The position numbers and the translations under genes are program-made. A DNA stretch of 64,000 nt from Pseudophaeomoniella oleicola (taxonomy: Eukaryota > Ascomycota > Eurotiomycetes > Phaeomoniellales > Phaeomoniellaceae): NCBI GenBank assembly GCA_003868215.1, contig QWDQ01000044.1:124001-188000 (forward strand), given 5' to 3'. Shown piece after piece: positions 55,642-64,000 of this stretch. The notes under the pieces were generated by a model. That model worked only from the letters and a program-made list of their open reading frames with translations. It was not told where the DNA came from and made no database searches. How positions within the stretch are numbered: position 1 is the stretch's first letter; each line of letters begins with the position of its first letter.

Positions 55642-56674
55642 AAGTCCCACGACCATATATGCCTCCTGTGGGGAGACGGGAGATGTCATAGATGAAAGAT
55701 AAATACCTATTATCTTCGACCATAATTGATGTTTGACTTGACTTACGTATGAGACAAAAGGATGCATGGTTCATGAAACTCATACGTCGATATAGAATGA
55801 TATCCCATAAAACCAATCTTTAAGGAGAAAAAGAAGAGAAAGGGAAGACAAAAAGATTACTCCATTGCAGCTCAGAATCAATGAACCCCTTTTATGAGGA
55901 TCAAACTGTAAACCCAATAATACTTATTCCTGTATCAAAATCGGTAGACCATATCATCTCTCCATTAACAAAGTCCCAGTCACCACATATGCATCCCACA
56001 CGAAATATACGCAGCTTGTCTGTCTATACGCCTTGTCTGCATGTATATCTACCTGGTGTAGGTACAGAGTAGACAGACAACAAGAGAAATATCTCTCCAA
56101 TCGACGTAGCCATTATCTCCCCAGTCTGGTCAGCATAGAATACCTCTCTCTCTCTCTCGCCGTATTTTCCCAACACTCGTAGAAACATAGAGGAATAGTA
56201 CAAGTCTCTGTAGTCCCCTCCCTTTGTCTCTGTCCCAGATAGGCCGTTCGTAGCCATACGTCTCGTTTGGGGGAGCCCCGTTCTTTGTATCCCACGACAA
56301 CGATGGCAATAATAACATAGGTGAGACGGCGGATGCAGGTAAACGTGAAAGGAGGGGACCGTTATATGAAACGGTCGAGACGAGAAGGGAAGCGAAGCAA
56401 AGCTCGGCGTTGTTCATCTCTCTCTCCCCCCTCACACACGCTTTCGCAATTGATTTCTCTCTCTACCTCCCTCTCTCTCTTCCGTTCGGAAAACCATCCA
56501 TACATCTTCGATTCCCCTTTTATCCGCTTTGTTTCTCACGGTGCCTTTCACCCAGGTCAGAAGACGTGCACCGTTGCTGTGAGCTTTTCGAAGAACAAAG
56601 AAAGAAAAAGTAGAAGAAAAAGAGGAGGAGAATTCTATTTCTTCTGCTTGCTTTGAAGCCTCTTAGCTCTCTGC
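55642..56674. other. Intergenic, CT-rich, no gene seen
   Basis: 3' flank of the synthetase gene with several short inverted and CT-rich stretches, including (CT)n at 56143-56159 and a pyrimidine-rich run at about 56405-56480. Frames here (56321-56656 forward) have no domain. Confidence 0.5.
56143..56159 (+). repeat. (CT)n microsatellite
   Basis: Short run of CT units within a CT-rich region. Confidence 0.6.
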
Positions 56675-57854
56675 ATGGCCTTTTTGGATCTGCGCGGCGG
56701 ATGGGAATCCCCGGTCGAACCCCGTCTGAGGACATTCCCTTTGGCCATGTTGTCGAGGATTACACCTGACGCAGTGGTGCAAGACACTCGGTCTGTGATG
56801 CTGACCCCGAAACACTTCCCCCTTTTCGCAGTCGCGTATGGATCCTTCGAGCCGGATACAGAGTGGTCGTTGCTGAGCTCGAAGTTGGCGGACTTGTGGT
56901 TTGAGGCGGAAGGTAGAGAGGAGGGTAAGGATATCGACGAACTTATGATCAAACTTGAGGAGACGAAGGCGGCTAGAGTTGGGTTCACGCCCCCGGGTAG
57001 CCTTTGGTCGTATCGGATCATATCTGTTAGCCAGCCGGTGATCACGGAGAAGACTGTAAACGACGATGGTTTCGAGAGAGAGGATACGGAAGGAAACCTA
57101 GCCAGGACCAGAGAAGACATTAATCATGCTCTATGGCAGGCTGTTGTCGAGAGAGCATCAGATCTTACCAACAGCTACACCAAAGATTGGAAGACCTTAG
57201 GAAGTACGTTCACGTATGATAGTATGCTCAGCGACCTCACGTTGGGTGACGAGGCAAGCAAGATCGAGAATGTGCTCGTCCTTGTCATAGATGTTGGTTT
57301 TGTCCTTGCTAATCCCATCGGAGTTATTCAAAGGAAAGCTGACGTTCGCGCAACAGCAAGGCCAGAAAACCCAAGATACTGAAGATGTTGAAGATTTCCT
57401 TCGAAGACAAGCCGGTCATCCACCGTCATCTTGGGCGTCGGACTTGGACTTGGAATTGAAATATTACAGCCCAGATCACACCACCTCTGATCTTTCGCCA
57501 AAGTCAGAGGATTCCGTTGACCTTTATACCGGCGCTCAAGACACAAGCGAGACCTCAGATACACCTGATTTTTCACTTGATTTTTCACTTGATGCCTCCC
57601 TTTCTCCTCAGTCTGAGGTTGACCTCTGCATCGCTCCTTATCTCCTCGAATCCCAGGAAGCACCATCGATGGAACAAGATCAGGTGAAACGACCTGCAGA
57701 GTTCGACGGCGACATATTATCTGACAGCGAAAGCTCTCGAGAGAAGAGACAATCTTCCACAGAACCACTTGCCACGCCGAGGAACAAGCGAATAAAGTTG
57801 GAAGAGGATGAGCAGAAGGAACGTCCAGCATTGGAACTCGAGGAATCGAGGTGA
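56675..57854 (+). CDS. Unknown acidic nuclear-type protein, internal intron approximate
   Basis: Exon 1 starts 56675 (MAFLDLRGGW; ATG 56747, MLSRITPDAV, is an alternative). Exon 2 ends 57854. The frame must change around 57200-57356, so an intron lies there. Strong donors are GTACGT (57204) and GTATGC (57222); acceptors are at 57333 or 57356, and I cannot choose. The N-terminal part is mixed alpha/beta with Trp and Tyr (SLWSYRIISVSQPV, HALWQAVVERASDL); the C-terminal half is acidic and Ser-rich (TSETSDTPDFSLDFSLD) and ends in a basic nuclear-localisation-like motif (PRNKRIKLEEDE). I do not recognise a family. A reverse-strand frame overlaps exon 1 and is described under findings. Confidence 0.55.
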
Positions 57855-58762
57855 AATCGTGATACAAAGATCTAAGCTGAAGTGCGGCCCGCCTGAGGGA
57901 GATGAATCAGCGAAAGTTCTCTAGCCGAAGCCTCTCTACCTCTTTCTCTCCCCCTGGCCATATGATACATCTGTGTACGAAAAAGGGACGGATGGGCAGC
58001 AAATTGTCAGGTCTCGAATGGAACCAACACAACGTGCATGTCCATCATGAACGGATCGTGTATGTTCACGGCACTCATCGCGGTTTCGAATTATTTCTTT
58101 CTTTCTTGACCTTTGCAAAGATCGTCTTACTCTGGATACAGTGACACATTCTGCCTCTGAGCTTTATGGATCTTAGACTACTACGCCTCGAGTTTCGAGG
58201 TCGTGGTCGGACGGAATAATTTTTGAAGGCTCGATTAGGGGATCACTGGAAGATCCAGTCATTGTTTGACCTACAATATTCTCAGCGTATCAAACTAGTC
58301 AGAAAATGTCCTTCAATGCAACCAGACAGCCCCGAATCCAGATGCACATTGAATAATAGGAGTAAGCTTGTAATCCGATGTTGAGACCAGGCACTCATTT
58401 TCCATGCTGGTTATCATGTGCTAAGGACTCGTTTGAGTGTTAAATCGGAGGGGTCAGTGTCGTCGAATATACCTTAGAACACATCCCCTTGTGTATTTGT
58501 ACATGGTAATATTACAGATGTTATATCTGTCTTCGTGCTTCGTGACTCGGTGAAGCCATAGCTTGGGCACTCGCTGATACCATAGCATTCAGATCCTCGG
58601 GCTCTTCGAGACAGAGATGGAGAAGCTCGATCTCTCCGGGATACATAAGGGCCAGTAGGGTCTTAGTTCATATCTGGAGAGCGTGTCCATGAACAGTGTC
58701 AAGGCTCTGTAAGGATCTTCGGCGGGACAACTCTTTTTGCCGTTCTTGCCAAACGACTCACC
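57855..58762. other. Convergent 3' flanks, no gene seen
   Basis: 3' end region of the acidic protein and of the reverse-strand mitochondrial-type protein. No repeat or RNA gene recognised. Confidence 0.5.
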
Positions 58763-59559
58763 TCATCTGCTGGATCTCGCCGTCTCCTCAAGCTTCAGTC
58801 TCTCCACCAACTTCCCTCTAAGATAATCACTCAATCCTAATACGCCGTCTCTCGTGACTAAGCGATAAGTTCCGCTGACTTGGTATGTCCCTGGAAGAAT
58901 CCTCCCCTCGCCGTCGACTTCCAGGCTGCCGAATATATCTTCGGGATCCGCTATCCGCCCGAAGTCAGGAGGATGTCTCTCATCGCTTACATGTATATAT
59001 CCCCCTCTACCAGCACCACCCATGCCGCCTTGAGCATTAGCTGCGCCGCCCACGCCTTCTTTTCCGCTCCCTCCGACGGCATGGGAATCATCGACTCGGC
59101 CCCGTCGATTGCGGTCAGATTTATGAGCGGGTGAGGCAAAGAAGATGCCGCCGGAGCCGAGACTGGCGCCACCTGTAGAAGCGAAGGCGGCGGCTTGAGA
59201 TTGGACGTTGGGGTCCGATGGGGAGTTTTCGGCAACCACCGACTGCAGAATGTGGTGGAAGGTAGGATTCTCGGTCGTGGAGTAGGGAGTAGGCGGTATC
59301 GATGTCGTTGCCCCCAGGGCCAAGTCGGGATTCGGAGGCGATGTCGGTAAGAGTGTTAGGAGGTGGGACTTTGGTTCCCGTGGATGCGGGAAGACGTACT
59401 GCAGGAGCCTACTGTCAGATCGACGTCCATAGCCGTAGTTGAGGCAGGATGTGGACAGCTTACAATGTGTGAGTTTCCTTCCAGCGTACTCAATGGCCGG
59501 ACAGAGATCCTAGGACGGCCCGCAGATGCCAGGACCCGAATTGCACTGCGCGAAAACAT
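58763..59559 (-). CDS. Conserved fungal protein with mitochondrial-type presequence, 243 aa
   Basis: Two exons, 59464-59559 and 58763-59398, joined in phase 0 over a 65-nt intron. The first exon (MFSRSAIRVLASAGRPRISVRPLSTLEG) is a classic mitochondrial presequence with Arg, Ser and no acids. Exon 2 has PHPREPKSHLL, TSIPPTPYSTTENPTF, QAAAFASTGGASLGSGG, a Gly-rich linker (GGMGGAGRGGYIHVSDER) and then PPDFGRIADPEDIFGSLEVDG, GTYRLVTRDGVLGLSDYLRGKLVERLK. I recall this pattern from many Pezizomycotina genomes as an uncharacterised mitochondrial-looking protein. No catalytic motif, no membrane segment. Function unknown; a soluble matrix or ribosome-associated role would be a guess. Confidence 0.8.
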
Positions 59560-60493
59560 TGTAGATCGTAGACAGATACGATGGATGAAAAAACAATCCA
59601 ACCAATGTCATTGATAGCTGGTAAGTTGTCTGCAAGGACAGATCACTATGCTCGAAACAGAATGTACCTTGCTAGGTGCTAGGTAGAAGAAAAAGTGATG
59701 TTAGGCAAAAAGAAATCCAATAAGCTTGGTCTGATGTAAGTACCTCCGCATGTACCTGATCATTTATCACCACTTTGGCGAGGTTTACCATGCCTCCTCT
59801 GTTCACGTTTCTTATTATGTCTAGTACGGCGAATATTTGCTTTTAACAAGCTATCACCAGAGGGGTTGTTGTCTGATTTATGCATTTCGACTGATGATGC
59901 GATAAAGTATGGATCGGCAGTCATTCGGAGCGCTAGAACAGCTGCAGCTCCATGAACCTCGTCGTCCTTGGCTGGTGGGATCAGTTGGATAACGGAAGTA
60001 CTGAGGTCCCTCGACGGATGGATAGACTGTGTGTGCAATTTTTGACGTTATTCTAGGCAATAAGATGGCTTAGCCATAGATGGTTATCTTTGTATCATTG
60101 ACTAGGTACTAATATAATTGCTGAGAAGCTCTTGTGCCGGCTTCCGGGGCAGCTCCTTTGACCGTTCTTACAAGAACCGCTTCTTGGTCTGCAGTCATCC
60201 ATAGGAAGAGCTGGAGTCAAGGCCATTGACGTTCTTGAATTTTTGTTTGCGCTAGCGTCGCCAGTCACAATGATTTTGATGCTGTGCGTCGTCTTCGAAG
60301 CAGCGAGTGCACGCGACCAGTAAGGTATGGACCGGGCGAGTTGCCACGATCCACAGTTGCCTGTTTTGAGTCCAACTGCTCTGGTATAGACCGGAAAATA
60401 CACCAAGCGTTCTGCTGAATCTTCTTTCCCTGGCACCACCAACTCCGAATCAAGAATAATTGTAATCATAACAATAAACGATCATTAGCTCCT
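59560..60493. other. Region of unclear coding content between two reverse-strand genes
   Basis: No complete gene can be built. The reverse frame 59760-60026 has a coherent end (basic RRTRHNKKREQRR tail) and could be a last exon, listed separately. The reverse frame 60095-60469 starts only 25 bp after the eIF3i stop and has no domain. Confidence 0.4.
59760..60026 (-). CDS. Possible orphan terminal exon with basic C-terminus
   Basis: An 89-codon reverse-strand frame, opened at an ACACAG acceptor-like site, encodes STSVIQLIPPAKDDEVHGAAAVLALRMTADPYFIASS, followed by a strongly basic tail (NIRRTRHNKKREQRRHGKPRQ) and a stop. The composition looks genuine, but I cannot find upstream exons that join in frame: possible partner frames at 60100-60210 end in stops or give no clean donor. 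Either a small multi-exon gene or a degraded one. No function can be stated. Confidence 0.3.
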   Translation of the reverse strand, partial: SIHPSRDLSTSVIQLIPPAKDDEVHGAAAVLALRMTADPYFIASSVEMHKSDNNPSGDSLLKANIRRTRHNKKREQRRHGKPRQSGDK

Positions 60494-61660
60494 TTATGAC
60501 TTTCTCGCCATTTCCCTCTCAACCTCATACATAAAGTCGAAATAAGGCTTATCGAAGGCATGCATTCTCACGTAACCATCTTCACCTCCCGAAGCGTACC
60601 CAGTGCCTTGAGGATGGACGGCAATGGTGTTTAGAGGTCCAAAGTGACCCTTGACTCTGCCAATCTCATCTTCGAAGATCTTGTGGTAGAATCTAGCCTC
60701 GAATTTTCCCTGCCTCATTGACGTTGTTGTGACTTCCATTGCAGCTTGACCACCTCCAAGGATAACGAAATCCTTCTTAGACGTGAGAGCCGCGGTGTTC
60801 AGAGGTGTATCAGCGACGTACGTCTTGAGGACTGATAGATCCCGCGTGGAGACAAGCTATGACCGGTCAGCACTAGTCATGAGGAGAGGAAGAGGCGAAT
60901 ATACCTTTGCGGTTTTGTCTTTACCAGCAGTGATGAAGTAGGTCCTATCTGGCGAAAATTGAATATCGTTGATTTGATAGTCGTATTCGTGAATCTCTTG
61001 GTTCATGAGTTGCTCTCCAGTCTGCTCAATTTGTCAGAATGACCAAGAATGACATGCACATGGACCTTACCTTGGCATCGTATTGGCTCACGCTACCGTC
61101 TTCGTGGCCGGCGATGATGTACTTGTCGAGGTAACTCCAACCTGCAACGGTAGCTTTGCTTTCTTCGCAGGTGATTCTAAGGCTGTGCTCATCGCTCTGT
61201 TCCGACAGATCTTCTCCATATCGGATATCAAAGACCACGATGGTACCCAAATATCCCATCCGCTTCTCCGTCACTGCCAATAGTTGCTGACCGTCTTCGC
61301 TAAACGCTATTCGCTTGATGGCCGTCGGGAATTCCCAAGTCTTGACGTTCTCACCCGTTTGTGGGTTCCATAATCTTACTGTGTTATCGGCGCCACCAGA
61401 AGCCAAGATCCTCGTGTTGGGCGAGATGTCGAGAGTCCACACGGCACCCAGATGTCCGTGATATGTACCTAATCGCTCACCATTTGCTGTGAACCAAGCG
61501 CAAATAACTTTGTCCTTTGCTACCGAGAACAGAATGTCGCCATCTTTGGTGTATTTGATCTGGTTCAGGGACCGCTCCTGGTAACAGTGGTCAGTCGCTC
61601 AATATTTCATCGTGGGGGAAGAATATTGCGCACATGGCCTTGGAGTAAGATGGGCCTCAT
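60494..61660 (-). CDS. TIF34: Translation initiation factor eIF3 subunit i
   Basis: Four exons, 61634-61660, 61071-61577, 60905-61021 and 60494-60856, 337 aa; all join in phase 0. The 27-nt first exon encodes MRPILLQGH and is completed by [22 protein letters not shown]. Seven WD40 blades: [81 protein letters not shown], and a final [30 protein letters not shown]. eIF3i binds eIF3b and eIF3g and belongs to the mobile eIF3 module on the 40S subunit that supports scanning. Reverse orientation, divergent from the C1-THF synthase gene. Confidence 0.97.
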
Positions 61661-62509
61661 AGTGAGGCAGTATCTTTCACGACGTGAATGGGAAGGAACC
61701 GAATGAGAGAAATTTCAGAGACACCGGTTGGATCCCTTCGCGTATTCGAGTTTCCGTCGCAGATGTGTGGTGGTGAGTTGCAATATGATGCCTTTCGTGC
61801 ACTTCCACGACCAAAAATGCGCTTGTGGGGAAATTCAACCTGGAAATGTCCAGCGGCGGCCGACTTCTTCGTAATGGTGTATTAAGGAAAGTTTTCCGAG
61901 AAATCATATAACCCGAGTGTGCCTTTTATGACACATAACTGAGTAGTTGATGCTATACGGAAGAAGTACCAGAAGAGATAGCTATTCTGTAGTCAGGGCT
62001 ATGACAGTAGTACGTAAATGAACAGGCGCACATCTTCGTGCTACATAGTACAACATCGTCCTATACCGATATCACGAGCTCCCTGTTGCTCTCCCGGGTA
62101 AAGCAGCCCTCTATTATCGTACCTAAGTACCATAAACCATAATCTTGGCGGTCCGCGGTGTTTAAGGTAAACTGTTTAGTTGCCCGAAATGGTGATACCT
62201 TCCGGCTTGTGCGCCCTAATCACGCCCATCGATTGGCGCTCATCCCGTCCAATTCTTTTCGCTTGCAGGTCCACCCCGCATCCTTCTGACGCCTTGCATT
62301 GAGATCTCACCACCTCGAACGTGACTCTTCCTGTTGTACTTTCCGCCTTCGCTTCTTATTTTCCTTCGTCAGTCACATTGGCTTGCTCACGGCAGGCCTT
62401 CTCTGGTAGGCCCTGGTCGTTGCTGTACCAGCGCGTCCCGGTAAAACCATCCAGAGCAAGGTTATCATTTCAATTACCTCGAAAACCCTTTTCAGCTACC
62501 GCTGTAGCT
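61661..62509. other. Divergent promoter region, no gene seen
   Basis: Between eIF3i (reverse) and the C1-THF synthase gene (forward). The last 250 bases are a CT-rich leader that may carry a 5' UTR intron; TGACTCT at about 62325-62331 is only a weak Gcn4-like match. Confidence 0.5.
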
Positions 62510-64000
62510 ATGGCTGGCACAAAAATCGACGGCACGGCTATCGCTAAGGCCATTCGAGAGAGGTTGCACAAACAGATCGAAGAGACCCAAAAGACGAACC
62601 CTCGCTTCGCGCCGAGCTTGAAGATCATACAGGTTGGCGACAGACCTGACTCAACTACTTATGTGCGCATGAAGCTCAAGGCTGCAGAGGAGGCGAACAT
62701 TTCTTGCGAGCTTGTCAAACTGCCTGCTTCTATAACAGAGGCTGAGCTGCTTCTTCAAATTACTAAGTTCAACAACGACCCATCTGTGCATGGTATCCTT
62801 GTTCAGCTTCCTCTGCCTGAGCATATCTCCGAGCACACTATCACTTCTGCAGTTGCTGACGAGAAAGATGTGGATGGATTCGGTATTGCTAGTATCGGTG
62901 AGCTAGCCAAGAGGGGCGGCAAACCTCTGTTCATACCTTGCACACCCCAGGGCGTGATGGTTCTGCTCAAAGAGAGCGGAGTGGAGCTCAGTGGAAAGAA
63001 TGCAGTAGTGCTTGGGAGAAGTGACATCGTAGGAAGCCCAGTCAGCTACCTGTTAAAGAATGCAGACGCCACTGTGACTGTCTGCCACTCCAGGACCAAG
63101 GACTTGGAGGGCACCATCAAAAATGCAGATATTCTAGTGGCGGCCATCGGAAAGGCAGAATTTGTGAAAGGGGATTGGCTCAAACCAGGCGCTGTCGTAA
63201 TCGATGTGGGCACCAACTATATCCCAGATGCAACGAAGAAATCGGGCCAGCGACTTGTAGGGGATGTCGAGTTCTCATCTGCTGTCGAAGTCGCTTCACA
63301 GATCACTCCAGTACCTGGCGGTGTCGGACCGATGACCGTCGCTATGCTTTTGCAGAATGTCGTCAACTCGGCCAATGCCTCTTTTGACCGATTAAAAGCA
63401 AGGCACATCAGCCCCCTGCCTCTCAAGCTTCAGACACCCGTACCATCCGACATTGCCATATCACGTTCGCAACATCCCAAATACATCACATCTGTCGCTG
63501 AAGAGATTGGCATTGCTCCCGACGAACTGGAACCATACGGCGCCTACAAGGCGAAGGTTGATCTCAGCTTACTAAAACGACTAGGACATCGGGAAAATGG
63601 CAAATATATCCTTGTAGCCGGGATCACTCCGACCCCATTGGGTGAAGGAAAATCGACGACTACTATGGGTCTTACTCAAGCCATCGGTGCGCATATGAAC
63701 CGCATTGCGTTTGCGAACGTCAGACAACCCAGCATGGGTCCCACATTTGGTATCAAAGGTGGTGCTGCTGGTGGTGGTTACAGTCAAGTAATTCCTATGG
63801 ATGAATTCAACCTTCATCTTACGGGTGATATACACGCCATTGCTGCCGCTAACAATTTGCTCGCTGCAGCAATTGAGACGAGGATGTTCCACGAGAACAC
63901 ACAGAAAGATGGGCCATTGTACCGACGACTGGTCCCTGCAAAGAAGGGGAAAAGAGAGTTTGCTCCCATAATGTTTCGTCGACTGAAAAAGCTTGGAATT
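62510..64000 (+). CDS. ADE3: C1-tetrahydrofolate synthase (trifunctional), 3' end beyond window
   Basis: Open from ATG 62510 to the window end, 497 codons, no stop and no visible intron. The N-terminal dehydrogenase/cyclohydrolase part shows [14 protein letters not shown] with Tyr51 and Lys55, [45 protein letters not shown], and [14 protein letters not shown]. The formyl-THF synthetase domain begins about residue 325, with the ATP P-loop [19 protein letters not shown] and the [12 protein letters not shown] strand. It interconverts 10-formyl-, methenyl- and methylene-THF for purine, thymidylate and methionine synthesis. The family is about 940 aa, so roughly half is seen. No mitochondrial leader is visible after this ATG, favouring the cytosolic form. 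Confidence 0.97.
   Translation, partial: MAGTKIDGTAIAKAIRERLHKQIEETQKTNPRFAPSLKIIQVGDRPDSTTYVRMKLKAAEEANISCELVKLPASITEAELLLQITKFNNDPSVHGILVQLPLPEHISEHTITSAVADEKDVDGFGIASIGELAKRGGKPLFIPCTPQGVMVLLKESGVELSGKNAVVLGRSDIVGSPVSYLLKNADATVTVCHSRTKDLEGTIKNADILVAAIGKAEFVKGDWLKPGAVVIDVGTNYIPDATKKSGQRLVGDVEFSSAVEVASQITPVPGGVGPMTVAMLLQNVVNSANASFDRLKARHISPLPLKLQTPVPSDIAISRSQHPKYITSVAEEIGIAPDELEPYGAYKAKVDLSLLKRLGHRENGKYILVAGITPTPLGEGKSTTTMGLTQAIGAHMNRIAFANVRQPSMGPTFGIKGGAAGGGYSQVIPMDEFNLHLTGDIHAIAAANNLLAAAIETRMFHENTQKDGPLYRRLVPAKKGKREFAPIMFRRLKKLGI

Noticed and set aside
60095-60469. Separate 124-codon reverse gene after eIF3i
   Set aside because: Its start lies 25 bp after the eIF3i stop, and the sequence has no domain; not a credible independent gene.

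Overview
The window is nuclear DNA of a filamentous ascomycete (Pezizomycotina; a Leotiomycetes-type genome would fit, but the class is a guess). It holds about 28 densely packed protein genes on both strands, short introns (43-180 nt) with GTA(A/T)GT-like donors and CTAAC/CTGAC branch points, and typical fungal families: a Kv-beta-like aldo/keto reductase, the RACK1 homologue CpcB, Pom152, Snf1, a C2HC+Zn2Cys6 regulator and a Kex2-processed repeat protein. I see no transposon, retroelement or other viral remnant, CRISPR array, rRNA or convincing tRNA gene. Exon coordinates were derived by hand from frame continuity and splice motifs.

Layout. 1-8.4 kb: a long CT-rich leader, a conserved unknown protein (512 aa), a fungal multi-pass membrane protein and an ABHD12-like hydrolase. 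8.4-17.1 kb: prefoldin subunit 3, nucleoporin POM152 (reverse) and an F-box/transglutaminase-like/YccV protein. 17.4-25.1 kb: an unknown acidic protein, an aldo/keto reductase with an apparent AT-AC intron, CpcB with a U24-type snoRNA in its last intron, and an Mgr3-like mitochondrial TPR protein. 25.5-31.7 kb: an SRAP/HMCES DNA-protein-crosslink protein, a short-chain dehydrogenase preceded by CGG-N9-CCG elements, a convergent zinc-cluster regulator and a DUF427 protein. 32.2-42.4 kb: a membrane-anchored unknown, a hexose-type MFS transporter, LMW tyrosine phosphatase, a phytanoyl-CoA-dioxygenase-like enzyme, a TMEM234-like protein and a DJ-1/PfpI protein. 42.4-46.5 kb: a gene-poor stretch and then a secreted precursor with nine PWERL-type repeats between KR sites. 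46.5-64 kb: SNF1, a small hydrophilic protein, a secreted DUF3455 protein, a PRELI/MSF1 protein, cytosolic tryptophanyl-tRNA synthetase, two unknowns, eIF3i, and the 5' part of C1-tetrahydrofolate synthase, which runs off the right end.

Most genes are housekeeping and not functionally linked. Groupings worth attention are the dehydrogenase with its operator-like repeats and the facing zinc-cluster regulator, and the isolated Kex2 precursor, which is the best candidate for an undescribed system (a family of secreted peptides).
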